Of a stretch of DNA of 64,000 nt, positions 39,102 through 49,060 are shown piece by piece (the first letter of the stretch is position 1; each line of letters starts with the position of its first letter). Both the position numbers and the translations under genes were made by a program. The notes under the pieces are model-generated. The model worked only from the letters and a program-made list of their open reading frames with translations, had not been told where the DNA came from and did no database searches. The stretch is taken from positions 1 to 64,000 of the forward strand of contig NZ_JBNGOZ010000006.1 in NCBI RefSeq assembly GCF_050589825.1, in the 5' to 3' direction. This DNA comes from Carboxylicivirga longa. GTDB taxonomy: Bacteria; Bacteroidota; Bacteroidia; Bacteroidales; Marinilabiliaceae.

Positions 39102-40439
39102 TTAAAGGTTACGCACATGTTCCTTAAATAAATCGCCGCGCTGCATATAGTTATCAAACAAATCGAAACTAGCACAGGCCGGTGAAAAAAGAACCACATC
39201 GTTCTTCCGGGCCAGCTTATATGCCATCTTCACAGCTTCCTCCATCGATTGGGTTTCTTTTATCGTTTTGATACGATTACCGAAGGCTGCGTGCAACTTC
39301 GAATTATCAGCACCCAGGCAAATCAAAGCCTTCACTTTTTCCTCAACAAGTGGCATCAACTCATTGTAATCATTTCCTTTATCCACCCCGCCGGCGATCC
39401 ACACAACAGGCTGATGCATGCACTCCAAAGCATACCAACAAGCATTTACGTTAGTAGCCTTTGAGTCGTTAATAAACTCAATACCCCGCACGGCAGCTAC
39501 TTTTTCCAAACGATGGGCCACCCCTTTGAAACGCGCAAGACTCTCACGGATCAGTTTCTTTCGAATATTCAAGACCTTGGCTACAATACCGGCCGCCATT
39601 GAATTATAAATATTATGGCGCCCCTGTAACGATAATTCTTTGGCTAAAATGCTCATGGTTTCATCGTTATAATTAATAATGAGCTCATCCATGGTTGAAT
39701 AAGCTCCTTGCTTCAAAATATCATGCTGCGTAAAGGGTAATAATTCAGATTGTAATATCCTGCTTTTCAACTCCCGGGCAATCACCTCGTCATCCTGACA
39801 ATACACAAACACATCATCGGGCGTTTGATTTTGGACAATACGAAACTTGCTATCGATGTACTTCTGCATCGAATAATCATAACGATCAAGATGATCGGGT
39901 GTAATATTAAGCAAAACGGCAATATCAGCCTTAAAGCGATACATACCATCCAACTGAAAACTACTCAGCTCGATGACAAACCACTCTGGCTGCTTTCCCA
40001 TGGCCACCTGGCGCGCCAGGCTCGTACCCACATTACCTGCCATCTCCACCTTTACACCAGCCTGCTTCAGCAGAAAATAGATAAGCATGGTGGTAGTAGT
40101 CTTTCCATTGCTTCCGGTAATGCATATCGTTTTTGACGTAGTATAACGGCCGGCAAATTCAATTTCCGAAATTACCGGTATATCGCGGTTATGCAACTGC
40201 TGTATCATGGGTATCGTATCGGGAATGCCAGGACTCTTGACCACCTCATGCGCCTGAAAAATCAGCTCCAGCGTATGCCCCCCCTGCTCCCAATCAATAT
40301 TGGCAGCATCCAGCTCCTGCTGATACTTATCGGCGATTTTTCCATTATCCGATACAAATACATCCCAGCCCTGCTGATTCGCCAGCAAGGCTGCTCCAAC
40401 ACCACTCTCGCCAGCTCCTAATACAACCAGTTTTTGCAT
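39102..40439 (-). CDS. murD: UDP-N-acetylmuramoylalanine--D-glutamate ligase MurD
   Basis: A 445-residue Mur ligase. N-terminal LGAGESGVGAALLA, ATP loop TGSNGKTTTTML, NITPDHLDRY and INDSKATNVNA motifs are visible. It adds D-Glu to UDP-MurNAc-L-Ala. 8 bp after mraY. Confidence 0.97.
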   Translation of the reverse strand: MQKLVVLGAGESGVGAALLANQQGWDVFVSDNGKIADKYQQELDAANIDWEQGGHTLELIFQAHEVVKSPGIPDTIPMIQQLHNRDIPVISEIEFAGRYTTSKTICITGSNGKTTTTMLIYFLLKQAGVKVEMAGNVGTSLARQVAMGKQPEWFVIELSSFQLDGMYRFKADIAVLLNITPDHLDRYDYSMQKYIDSKFRIVQNQTPDDVFVYCQDDEVIARELKSRILQSELLPFTQHDILKQGAYSTMDELIINYNDETMSILAKELSLQGRHNIYNSMAAGIVAKVLNIRKKLIRESLARFKGVAHRLEKVAAVRGIEFINDSKATNVNACWYALECMHQPVVWIAGGVDKGNDYNELMPLVEEKVKALICLGADNSKLHAAFGNRIKTIKETQSMEEAVKMAYKLARKNDVVLFSPACASFDLFDNYMQRGDLFKEHVRNL

Positions 40440-40446
40440 ATCCTTC

Positions 40447-41679
40447 CTATCGTACTTTGAGGGTTACTATTGTTAACACGGCCAGTATAATGCCGATGAT
40501 CCAGAAGCGGGTTACAATCTTTGACTCGGTATATCCCAATTTCTGATAATGATGGTGCAAGGGTGCCATTTTAAACACACGTCGTCCCTCGCCATATTTC
40601 TTCTTAGTATATTTAAACCACGACACCTGTATCATTACCGACAGATTCTCTACCAGGAAGATACCACATAAAATAGGTATCAGCAGTTCGATGCGCAGTA
40701 AGATGGCAAACACAGCAATAATACCTCCCAGGGTGAGACTGCCTGTATCGCCCATAAATACCTGTGCCGGAAAGGAGTTGTACCACAGAAAACCCACTGT
40801 AGCACCTATAAATGCCGCCATAAAGACCACCAATTCCTGCGAATGAGGGATGTACATAATATTAAGATAGTCGGCATAAATCACATTACTGGACAGATAC
40901 GCAAAAATACCCAAAGTAACTCCAATAATAGCAGAGGTACCCGTGGCCAGGCCATCGAGCCCATCGGTCATATTAGCCCCGTTGGACACAGCGGTAATGA
41001 TAAAAATAACAGCCACCACAAAAATAAGCCAGCCCCACTTCTTGGCCTGATCACCCAAGAACCACAACAAAGATGAGTAATCGAACTGATGATTTTTCAC
41101 AAAAGGAATATTGGTAACCGTTGACTTCACCTCACGCGTAGCACTCCGCTCTACCTGACTGCCATCCTCAAGTTGCACCATTACCGTTTCACCTGGCACC
41201 TTCTCACGAATTACCACATCACCACTACTAAACAAGGTGATGGCCACAATAAGGCCAAGACCAATTTGGCCGGCAATTTTAAAGCGCCCGGCCAATCCCT
41301 CTTTATCTTTTTTAAATACCTTAATATAATCATCGATAAAACCGATAGTACCCAGCCATACGGTAGAAATAATCATCAGTATAATGTAAATATTATCCAG
41401 CTGTGTAAACAACAGTACAGGCAACAGGATGGAGGCAATGATAATTACTCCGCCCATGGTAGGTGTGCCTTTTTTTGCAAACTGCCCCTCCAAACCCAAA
41501 TCACGCACTATTTCGCCAATCTGCTGTTTCTGAAGCATCAAAATGGCTTTTTTGCCAATAATAGTTGCCGTGAGTAGTGCCACAATAATGGCCATACCTG
41601 CCCTAAAACTGATGTATTGAAAAACACCGGCTCCGGGTACGTTCATTTTTTCAAGATATTCAAATAAATAATATAGCAT
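40447..41679 (-). CDS. mraY: Phospho-N-acetylmuramoyl-pentapeptide transferase MraY
   Basis: A 410-residue polytopic enzyme that makes lipid I. Catalytic Asp motifs are GFIDDYIKVFKKD and NMTDGLDGLATG, and the late MAPLHHHYQKLG histidine motif is intact. A longer loop between helices (about residues 165-205, with charged VQLEDGSQVERSATREV) is characteristic of Bacteroidota MraY. Confidence 0.97.
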   Translation of the reverse strand: MLYYLFEYLEKMNVPGAGVFQYISFRAGMAIIVALLTATIIGKKAILMLQKQQIGEIVRDLGLEGQFAKKGTPTMGGVIIIASILLPVLLFTQLDNIYIILMIISTVWLGTIGFIDDYIKVFKKDKEGLAGRFKIAGQIGLGLIVAITLFSSGDVVIREKVPGETVMVQLEDGSQVERSATREVKSTVTNIPFVKNHQFDYSSLLWFLGDQAKKWGWLIFVVAVIFIITAVSNGANMTDGLDGLATGTSAIIGVTLGIFAYLSSNVIYADYLNIMYIPHSQELVVFMAAFIGATVGFLWYNSFPAQVFMGDTGSLTLGGIIAVFAILLRIELLIPILCGIFLVENLSVMIQVSWFKYTKKKYGEGRRVFKMAPLHHHYQKLGYTESKIVTRFWIIGIILAVLTIVTLKVR

Positions 41680-41689
41680 GTTTCAGATT

Positions 41690-43150
41690 TTATCCTTCGT
41701 TAAATACTTCACTCACCACCTCGCGATCATCAAAATGAATGCGCTCCCCTTTAATTTCCTGATAGGTCTCGTGTCCCTTGCCGGCAATAAGAATAATATC
41801 GCCCGGGCCAGCCACCATACAAGCCGTGCGTATGGCCTCTCGACGGTTTACGATAGACAATACTTTGATACGCTCTTTAAAGCTTACGCCTTCCATCATC
41901 TGGGCAATAATATCTTCCGGCTCTTCACTGCGCGGGTTATCCGCAGTAAGAATTACCTTGGAGCTGCCCACCACAGCCTCATGAGCCATCTCGGGTCGTT
42001 TGGATGCATCGCGGTCGCCCCCGGCACCCACCACAGTAATCAACTGCTGATCGGGCTGACGCACCTGGTTAATGGTTTCAATCACATTCTTTAGGGCATC
42101 GGGTGTATGCGCATAATCCACAATGGCCGTTTTACCCGCGGCAGACCGTATGGTTTCAAAGCGACCATCAACCGGTTTTAAACGACTTAACGCTACCTGC
42201 ACCTCATCACGATCAAGCCCCAGCAAACAGGCAGCACCATATACATTTAACAGATTATAGGCATTGAAATCGCCCACAAACTGCGTCCATATCTCTTGCC
42301 CATCCAGCTCCAGCTGCATGCCCTCAAACATACTTTCGATAATGCGACCTTTAAAGTCGCCCATGCTCTTCAGCGAATACCGATAAACGGAAGCTTGGGT
42401 GTTCTGCACCATTATCTGCCCGTTTTTATCATCTCCATTAATGAGGGCAAAAGCCTCTTTTCCCAATTCATCGAAGAACAACTTCTTGGCAGCGATATAT
42501 GCCTTAAATGTAAGATGGTAATCCAAATGATCGTGCGTAATATTGGTAAACAGGGCACCTGCAAACTGTAAACCCGCCACCCTGTTCTGTGCCAGAGCGT
42601 GAGAACTCACCTCCATAAAACAGTATTCGCAGCCAGCGGCCACCATATCGGCCATTATTTTATTTAGCGTCACCGCATCGGGCGTTGTATGCGTGGCTTG
42701 TATTTTAGATTTGCCAATAAAGTTGGCCACCGTAGAGAACAATCCGGCCTTATAGCCCAGATCCATCACTAGATGATAAAGCAAGGTAGCCGTTGTTGTT
42801 TTTCCATTGGTGCCGGTTACCCCCACCAGCTTAAGCTGTTGTGAAGGATGACCATAAAAAGCAGCGGCCAGCAAACCCAGTGTCTTTGCACTATCGACCA
42901 CCTTAATCATAACTGCATCTGAAGGATAGGCAGCAGGTAATTCTTCGCACACCACACACCGACAACCGGCGGCCAACACCTGCTCAATAAAATCATGTCC
43001 ATCTACCTGCGTGCCCCGCATGGCTACAAACAGGCTTGACGCCCCTGCCTGACGCGAGTCAAACACAATATTCTCGATATCACAATCCATTGTATTGATG
43101 CGCTTCTCAACCTGCACATCCACTAATATATCTGATAATTTATGCATCAT
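41690..43150 (-). CDS. murE: UDP-MurNAc-tripeptide ligase MurE (meso-DAP type)
   Basis: A 486-residue Mur ligase. ATP loop GVTGTNGKTTTATL, THDHLDYH, and the amino-acid-selecting motif TADNPRSEEP are visible. The DNPR form indicates meso-diaminopimelate as substrate, not lysine. That matters here because the organism degrades lysine and so does not compete with its own wall synthesis at this step. Its start overlaps the ftsI stop by one base. Confidence 0.96.
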   Translation of the reverse strand: MMHKLSDILVDVQVEKRINTMDCDIENIVFDSRQAGASSLFVAMRGTQVDGHDFIEQVLAAGCRCVVCEELPAAYPSDAVMIKVVDSAKTLGLLAAAFYGHPSQQLKLVGVTGTNGKTTTATLLYHLVMDLGYKAGLFSTVANFIGKSKIQATHTTPDAVTLNKIMADMVAAGCEYCFMEVSSHALAQNRVAGLQFAGALFTNITHDHLDYHLTFKAYIAAKKLFFDELGKEAFALINGDDKNGQIMVQNTQASVYRYSLKSMGDFKGRIIESMFEGMQLELDGQEIWTQFVGDFNAYNLLNVYGAACLLGLDRDEVQVALSRLKPVDGRFETIRSAAGKTAIVDYAHTPDALKNVIETINQVRQPDQQLITVVGAGGDRDASKRPEMAHEAVVGSSKVILTADNPRSEEPEDIIAQMMEGVSFKERIKVLSIVNRREAIRTACMVAGPGDIILIAGKGHETYQEIKGERIHFDDREVVSEVFNEG

Positions 43151-45252
43151 TATCCCAGGCTTAAATAAATAGTTGAACCTTTGGTGTAGTTTTGGCCGGC
43201 AGAAATAGACTGCTGCACAACGCGCCCCACACCTCGCAAAACAACATTAAATCCCATATTCTCGAGTATAGATACAGCATCCTTGGCGCCCATGCCCCTT
43301 ACATTGGGCACTATCCCTTTCGGAAAACTTTTACGCTGCAGCGTAACATCGTGCTCACGGGCCGAAGCGGATATCCATTCAGAATTTACCTCCTGCCCCT
43401 GTACCATCACACCCACCTCGTCCAACACCGTCAATATCTCCTCTTTCTTCCCTCCCTTTGAATAGGGTTGATGACGAGCCAGCTCTACTTCGTATTCAGT
43501 TTCCACATCGTCATGGTTGTAGCTTTGAGCATATACCCTATCGGCTATTTGCTTGAAAACAGAGCCCGCCACCACATTGGCATAATAGACATTTTTTGAT
43601 GGCGCATTTACTACCACAATACAAGAATACAAAGGACGATCGGCCGGGAAATAACCCACAAAAGAGGCCTGATGCTTCTTATCATCATAAGAAGTCGTCT
43701 CGTTGGAAATCTGTGCCGTACCCGTTTTACCGGCAATCAGGTAGCGGTCACTTCGTATATTTCCGGCTGTTCCACGCTCCACCACGCCCACCAGCATCTT
43801 ATGAACCTTCTCAATGGTTTCCAATGAGCAGATCGATGGATTCAACACCGTAGGCTCCATCTCCTCCACATTTTCACCATGATGCTGTATGGCCTCCACA
43901 AACATGGGCTTCACCATTTTGCCATTATTCGCCACCGCATTGTAGAAGGTTAGTACTTGTAGCGGAGTCTGTTTTATCTCATATCCAATGGACATCCAAG
44001 GCAGGGTTACACCCGACCAGGTTTTATCACCCGGATATTTTATCAAAGGGTGCCCTTCACCTTTTATCTCAACACCCAGGGGTTTGTTAAGGCCCATCTC
44101 GTATATGCGATTGACGAATTTTCTGGGGTTGGCACGGTAGTTATCAAAAATAATTTTTGAAATCCCCACATTGGAGGATTTCTCAAACACCTGTTGCACT
44201 GACAACTTACCGAAGCCACCACGGTGACTATCCGTCATCTTTCGATCGTAAAAATAACAATACCCCTTTCCCGTTTGTATGCTATCCGTTAACTTCACTA
44301 CTCCGTCCTCCAGAGCCACAATCATAGATGCCAGCTTAAAGGTGGAACCGGGCTCGGTGGCCTCCCCAATGGCATAATTATATTTCTCTATGTATTTTCC
44401 GGTGCTTGTACGTCCCAGGTTGGCAATGGCTCGTATCTTACCCGTGGCTACTTCCATTAGCACAGCACAGCCATGATCAGCCTTATGCCGCTGCAATTGC
44501 TGCAACAAGGCTGTTTCGGCCACATCCTGCAAGCCAATATCGATAGTGGTTACAATATCATTACCATCCACAGGCTCCACCTGCTCCTCTTCTACCCAGT
44601 TACCACTCACCCGTGTACGCGTACTAATGCCGGCAACCCCTTTCAAACGGTAGTTATAAGCCATCTCCAGTCCGAAGCGTCCGCCCAGATCTTTCTCGGC
44701 ATAGAGGCTTCCTACGGTACGGGCCGCCAGCTCACCAAAAGGTAACTCGCGGTTTTCATACTTTTTAGCAATGAACCCTCCTTTATTCGCTCCCAAACGA
44801 AATATGGGGAACTCACGCACTTTTTTCAGCTCAGTAAAAGAGATACGGCGCGGATGCACCCGGTAATAACGTCGCCCCTTCACCCGCGCCTGCTTCAGGT
44901 CGCGTTTAAAAGCTGTTGAAGTGCGATCGCCATAGAATCGCGATAACATAAGCGCCAAACTATCGATATTGGCATTAAATACCTCATCGGTTAGCCCATG
45001 GGCACGCATATCCATATAAATACGGTAGCTGGGCACCGAACAAGCCAATTTACGATTATCTGTGGCCAGAATATCGCCCCGGTTGGCATCAATTACTATA
45101 TCCTTATTGGTATGCTCCTCCACAAGCTCCTCCCACTCTTCACCATGAGCCACACGCAGATAAACAGCCTTGCCAAGAATGACCACTGCCAACACAGAGA
45201 GGCATATATACGTCAAACCAAATCGTAATATGATACTCTTCTTAATCTGCAT
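43150..45252 (-). CDS. ftsI: Septal transpeptidase FtsI (PBP3) with C-terminal PASTA domain
   Basis: A 700-residue class B penicillin-binding protein. An N-terminal membrane helix (about 8-28) precedes a dimerisation region and the transpeptidase domain, with GSTFKL (SxxK), KSSNVG (SxN) and AGKTGTAQ (KTG). A single PASTA domain (about residues 640-700, KGIVPNVRGMGAKDAVSIL) closes the protein, recalling Gram-positive SpoVD/PBP2x. It cross-links septal peptidoglycan with FtsW. Directly abuts the ftsL-like gene. Confidence 0.96.
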   Translation of the reverse strand: MQIKKSIILRFGLTYICLSVLAVVILGKAVYLRVAHGEEWEELVEEHTNKDIVIDANRGDILATDNRKLACSVPSYRIYMDMRAHGLTDEVFNANIDSLALMLSRFYGDRTSTAFKRDLKQARVKGRRYYRVHPRRISFTELKKVREFPIFRLGANKGGFIAKKYENRELPFGELAARTVGSLYAEKDLGGRFGLEMAYNYRLKGVAGISTRTRVSGNWVEEEQVEPVDGNDIVTTIDIGLQDVAETALLQQLQRHKADHGCAVLMEVATGKIRAIANLGRTSTGKYIEKYNYAIGEATEPGSTFKLASMIVALEDGVVKLTDSIQTGKGYCYFYDRKMTDSHRGGFGKLSVQQVFEKSSNVGISKIIFDNYRANPRKFVNRIYEMGLNKPLGVEIKGEGHPLIKYPGDKTWSGVTLPWMSIGYEIKQTPLQVLTFYNAVANNGKMVKPMFVEAIQHHGENVEEMEPTVLNPSICSLETIEKVHKMLVGVVERGTAGNIRSDRYLIAGKTGTAQISNETTSYDDKKHQASFVGYFPADRPLYSCIVVVNAPSKNVYYANVVAGSVFKQIADRVYAQSYNHDDVETEYEVELARHQPYSKGGKKEEILTVLDEVGVMVQGQEVNSEWISASAREHDVTLQRKSFPKGIVPNVRGMGAKDAVSILENMGFNVVLRGVGRVVQQSISAGQNYTKGSTIYLSLG

Positions 45253-45633
45253 TTACTTCTTCACTTTTAAGCGCCGCGGCGGTTCTGTTAATTCTTCCAA
45301 GTCAAGGCTTTTTTCCTTTATCTGTTTCAAAACTTCACTCTGCTTACTCATATACATCAACTCCGAGGATGTGGTAATGGCTTCATAACGCAAGGATTTC
45401 AGCTCTTGATTAAGCGAATCAATGCGGCGCATCTGCTCTTCCATTTTATAGTGATTACCAATATATAGAAAGCAGAAAAACGCCAGGAACAGACCCAAAG
45501 ACCACTGCTTGGCAATAAACGAACGGGTAAAAAGCCTTCCGTTTATAAGCTCACGCACCGAGATATTCTTCAGCTCATCAACTTCTTCTTTGGAAAGAAT
45601 AAAATCAGGTATTTTATCCATTTTCAACTTCAT
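45253..45633 (-). CDS. ftsL: FtsL-like division protein
   Basis: A 126-residue bitopic protein: a cytoplasmic N-terminus (about 50 residues), one membrane helix (about 47-63, WSLGLFLAFFCFLYIGN), and a periplasmic coiled coil (RRIDSLNQELKSLRYEA). Sequence similarity to FtsL is weak in this phylum. The call rests on topology and the conserved position between rsmH and ftsI. It overlaps rsmH by 4 bp and touches ftsI. Confidence 0.82.
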   Translation of the reverse strand: MKLKMDKIPDFILSKEEVDELKNISVRELINGRLFTRSFIAKQWSLGLFLAFFCFLYIGNHYKMEEQMRRIDSLNQELKSLRYEAITTSSELMYMSKQSEVLKQIKEKSLDLEELTEPPRRLKVKK

Positions 45634-46538
45634 AGTCGCTCTGCTATTCTCAGTTTTGCACTGCGCGCCCTGTTGTTGCGCTCTATCTCCTCCTCACCGG
45701 GAATGATGATTTTTCTATTAACGGCCTTAAAGGGCAACTCAGCCCTGCCATAAATATCTTTGTCAGGCTGACTCTTGTCGCAATCACCTGAACGGATAAA
45801 ATTCTTAACTAAACGATCTTCGAGGCTGTGATAAGCAATAACCGACAGTCGCCCACCCGGCTTTATCACCGCCGCACTTTGCATCAACACCGATTTCAAC
45901 ACATCCATCTCTTTATTCACCTCAATGCGTAAAGCCTGAAATACCTGCGCAAGAAACTTTGACTGCTCTTTTTTAGGACCAATCTTCTCGGCTAATAATT
46001 TTAAATCGGTAGTGGTCTCGAAGAGCTTACTGCTTCTTTGTTTGATTATTTCAGAAGCCAGTTTATAAGATGATTTTATCTCTCCATACTGCCAAAAGAT
46101 GCGTTTCAGATCATCCAGCGGATAGGTATTCACCAGATCGGCCGCTGTCATCTTCAGACCCTGCCCCATGCGCATATCCAACTTCCCTTCAAAGCGAAAT
46201 GAAAAACCTCTTTCAGCCGCATCGAAATGATGCGACGACACACCCAGGTCACCCAAAATACCATCCACATGATTGATGCCCAGGTAGCGCAGAAAATGGG
46301 ATAGGTACTGAAAATTATGACGCACAAAAATCAGCCGCTCATCTTCGGGACGATTGGCATAAGCATCCTCATCCTGATCAAAAACAATAAGCTTACCTTC
46401 CGCACCCAATCGCGATAAGATCTCGCGCGAATGTCCTCCGCCACCAAAGGTCAAGTCAACATATACGCCATCCGGATGAATATTTAACCCATCTACAGAT
46501 TCCTTCAGTAAAACCGGTATGTGATACCCCTGCTCCAT
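45630..46538 (-). CDS. rsmH: 16S rRNA m4C1402 methyltransferase RsmH
   Basis: A 302-residue SAM methyltransferase (formerly MraW). The N-terminal YHIPVLLKESVDGL, motif I YVDLTFGGGGHSREIL, and GILGDLGVSSHHFD and GFSFRFEGKLDMRMG blocks are classic for RsmH. It N4-methylates C1402 of 16S rRNA. Second gene of the dcw operon, 5 bp after mraZ. Confidence 0.97.
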   Translation of the reverse strand: MEQGYHIPVLLKESVDGLNIHPDGVYVDLTFGGGGHSREILSRLGAEGKLIVFDQDEDAYANRPEDERLIFVRHNFQYLSHFLRYLGINHVDGILGDLGVSSHHFDAAERGFSFRFEGKLDMRMGQGLKMTAADLVNTYPLDDLKRIFWQYGEIKSSYKLASEIIKQRSSKLFETTTDLKLLAEKIGPKKEQSKFLAQVFQALRIEVNKEMDVLKSVLMQSAAVIKPGGRLSVIAYHSLEDRLVKNFIRSGDCDKSQPDKDIYGRAELPFKAVNRKIIIPGEEEIERNNRARSAKLRIAERL

Positions 46539-46543
46539 ACTAT

Positions 46544-47014
46544 TTAATTTTCTTCTTCGCCCGCAAAGTTACCACCTAGTAACTCTTCTGCCAACTCTCC
46601 GAGCTCATCAGCACTCAAATCATCCTTATCGAACTGCTGCTTACTCCATAGCTCAATATTACTTCCTACCCCTAACAATACCACTTCGCCCTGCACATCA
46701 ATCATCTCCATCAGACGCTTAGGCACTAAAAAACGACCATTAGCATCCAGATTAACCTCGGCCGTTGAACGATATAAAGCACGCTTCAATCGCTTATCCT
46801 TCTGACGAAAACCACTAAGCTTCTGCTCAAAAATATGAACTTCCTTCAACCATTCGCTCTGCGGTATCAAAACAAGGCAATTGTCAAAAAGATCTTTACG
46901 AACCACAAACGACGATTGCCCGGCTTCACTCATCACTTTTTTAAAGAGTGATGGCAGCACAATGCGCCCTTTTGCATCGGGCTTACAAACAAAATCGCCT
47001 ATAAATGTGATCAT
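46544..47014 (-). CDS. mraZ: Transcriptional regulator MraZ
   Basis: A 156-residue AbrB-like DNA-binding protein with two SpoVT/AbrB-type repeats (KPDAKGRIVLPSLFKKVM and NLDANGRFLVPKRLMEMI). MraZ usually binds repeats upstream of its own operon and tunes dcw expression. First gene of the operon, with its promoter about 20-50 bp upstream. Confidence 0.96.
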   Translation of the reverse strand: MITFIGDFVCKPDAKGRIVLPSLFKKVMSEAGQSSFVVRKDLFDNCLVLIPQSEWLKEVHIFEQKLSGFRQKDKRLKRALYRSTAEVNLDANGRFLVPKRLMEMIDVQGEVVLLGVGSNIELWSKQQFDKDDLSADELGELAEELLGGNFAGEEEN

Positions 47015-47036
47015 TATAAATTGCCTATCTCAATCG

Positions 47037-47067
47037 TAAAAGTACAAAACTTTCAACCCACATACAA
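47037..47067 (-). promoter_or_regulatory. dcw operon (mraZ) promoter
   Basis: On the minus strand: TTG (47067-47065), 20 bp, TACTTTTA (47044-47037). The start would be near 47030, leaving a short leader before ATG 47014. It is arranged back to back with the rightward promoter at 47095-47126. Confidence 0.5.
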
Positions 47068-47094
47068 CCACTTTAAACCACTTTATGACACTTG

Positions 47095-47126
47095 TTGATA
47101 ACTTTTACGCTACAATAGTACCTTTG
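47095..47126 (+). promoter_or_regulatory. Promoter of the glsA-like gene
   Basis: TTG (47095-47097), 21 bp, TACCTTTG (47119-47126), an exact TAnnTTTG match followed by C. It has the same -7 sequence as the rRNA promoter. Leader of about 80 nt. Confidence 0.6.
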
Positions 47127-47216
47127 CAATAAATCAGGAAAATTGAGGAAATACTGCTAAATTCACATAGTTTCTAAAATATTTCCTAAAATTGAACTCT
47201 GTTTGAACAAGCTAAT

Positions 47217-48053
47217 ATGGAGAAAAAGAATACAGAAGATAAATTTATTGACATCGACAAAGTCTTCCACGATAAAAACCCTCAACTAAAGCGTTTTATC
47301 CCGAGGTTTCTGATCAACTACCTAAAGCGCATCACCCATCAGGAAGAGATCAACACTTTTATTGCCGATCACAAAGACATTTACGGCATCGCCTATGCTG
47401 AAGCCATTATTGCCAACTTTAAGTCGCGCTACGAAATTAAAGGAGAAGAAAATATACCCAAAGAGGGTCGCTTTGTTTTTGTAGCCAATCATCCCTTGGG
47501 CGGAATGGATGGAATGGTGTTTGTTGCGGCTGTGGGGCGCTATTTTAATAAGCTAAAATTCCCGGTTAACGATATTCTTATGAATATCACCAACCTGAAA
47601 GAAATTTTCCTTCCCATTAACAAACACGGCGGACACAGTCGAGAAGCCGCACGCGCCATTGACGATGCCTACGCCAGCGACAGCCAAATACTCATGTTTC
47701 CGGCCGGCCTGGTATCGCGTAAACGAAAAGATGGCAGTATCAAAGACCTGGAATGGAAACCCAATTTTATTAAAAAAGCCCGCACACACAAGCGGGATAT
47801 TATTCCTGTACATATTTCGGGACGTAACACCAATCGCTTTTACAACCTGGCCAATTGGCGTAAGAAACTAGGCATCAAGGCCAACATAGAAATGCTTTAC
47901 CTGGTTGACGAACTTTATCTGCAGCGCCATAAAACAATTACCATTACTTTTGGGAAACCAATTAAAATAAGTGACGTAGAAGAACTAAAAACAGGTAAAG
48001 CGTGGGCACAAAAAATAAAAGATGAAGTGTATGCCTTACCAAAATTACATTAA
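47217..48053 (+). CDS. glsA: PlsC-like O-acyltransferase, probable glycine-lipid synthase GlsA
   Basis: A 278-residue lysophospholipid-acyltransferase-fold protein. The catalytic block is VANHPLGGMDG, with H92 and D98 spaced HX5D rather than the usual HX4D. It also has MFPAGLVSRKRKDG and VHISGRNTNRFY. Immediately downstream is a GNAT-like acyltransferase. In Bacteroides, a PlsC-like GlsA and a GNAT-like GlsB together make N-acyl-3-acyloxy-acyl glycine lipids, and the pairing here fits that. The assignment is by family and neighbour. Confidence 0.75.
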   Translation: MEKKNTEDKFIDIDKVFHDKNPQLKRFIPRFLINYLKRITHQEEINTFIADHKDIYGIAYAEAIIANFKSRYEIKGEENIPKEGRFVFVANHPLGGMDGMVFVAAVGRYFNKLKFPVNDILMNITNLKEIFLPINKHGGHSREAARAIDDAYASDSQILMFPAGLVSRKRKDGSIKDLEWKPNFIKKARTHKRDIIPVHISGRNTNRFYNLANWRKKLGIKANIEMLYLVDELYLQRHKTITITFGKPIKISDVEELKTGKAWAQKIKDEVYALPKLH

Positions 48054-48084
48054 ATTTGTAGCCTACTTGTTAAGATTTCACTGA

Positions 48085-49035
48085 ATGAGAGTAAAAGAAA
48101 TAATACCTCCTGTGCCGAGGGAAGAATTGGAAGCTGAGCTAAATCAGGAGACGTTTGTGCGCAACACCAACAAAGGTGACAACAAGATATACGACTTCAC
48201 AGCACAGCAGGCACCTGCCTTAATGCGCGAAGTGGGACGCTTGCGTGAAATCACTTTTCGTATGGCTGGTGGCGGCACCGGAAAGGAAGCGGATATAGAT
48301 GATTACGATACAGCCGAGGTACCCTACCGACAGCTAATCGTGTGGGATCCGCAGGCAAAAGAAATTCTGGGGGGCTACCGCTATTTGCTGGGTAGCGATA
48401 TTCCCGTTGACCAATTGGGTAATGTAAAACTGGCCACCTCGCGCTTGTTTCATTTCTCCGATAAATTTATAAAAGAATACCTGCCCCACATGATTGAACT
48501 GGGCCGCTCTTTTGTGCAACCCACCTATCAGTCATCCAAAGCAGGTACCAAAAGTCTTTTTGCACTGGACAACCTATGGGACGGATTGGGTTCGCTGATC
48601 GTAAGTCACCCTGAAATGAAATATTTCTTTGGCAAGGTAACCATGTACACCCATTTCAACCGTTATGCGCGCGACCTGATATTGGGCTTCATGCAGAAAT
48701 ATTTTAACGATCCCGACAAATTGCTCTATCCTCACGAACCCGTGAAAATAGATTTAAGCGAACAGGACTTGAAAGAAATTTTTTGTGGTGAAAACTATCA
48801 GGAGGATTATAAAATCCTAACGAAGCGAGTGCGTGAATTTGGCGAAAACATACCTCCGCTAATCAATGCATACATGAACTTATCGCCCTCTATGAAAACC
48901 TTTGGCACTGCTATCAACGATCGCTTTGGCGATGTGGAAGAAACGGGCATAATTCTTACAATCAATGAATTGTATAAACAAAAAATTACCCGTCACGTGG
49001 ACACCTTCAAGCCCAATGAAACACACGAAAAATAA
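48085..49035 (+). CDS. glsB: GNAT-like N-acyltransferase, probable GlsB
   Basis: A 316-residue protein resembling the hemolysin/OlsB-like N-acyltransferases that use acyl-ACP. Seen are an early REITFRMAGGGTGKEADIDD, YRQLIVWDPQAKEILGGYRY and IELGRSFVQPTYQ. GlsB-type enzymes transfer a 3-hydroxy fatty acid to glycine; the second acyl chain is added by GlsA, encoded 31 bp upstream. Likely a two-gene operon ending at the terminator at 49061. Confidence 0.78.
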   Translation: MRVKEIIPPVPREELEAELNQETFVRNTNKGDNKIYDFTAQQAPALMREVGRLREITFRMAGGGTGKEADIDDYDTAEVPYRQLIVWDPQAKEILGGYRYLLGSDIPVDQLGNVKLATSRLFHFSDKFIKEYLPHMIELGRSFVQPTYQSSKAGTKSLFALDNLWDGLGSLIVSHPEMKYFFGKVTMYTHFNRYARDLILGFMQKYFNDPDKLLYPHEPVKIDLSEQDLKEIFCGENYQEDYKILTKRVREFGENIPPLINAYMNLSPSMKTFGTAINDRFGDVEETGIILTINELYKQKITRHVDTFKPNETHEK

Positions 49036-49060
49036 TCTTATCAACTAGATATAAAGAAAG

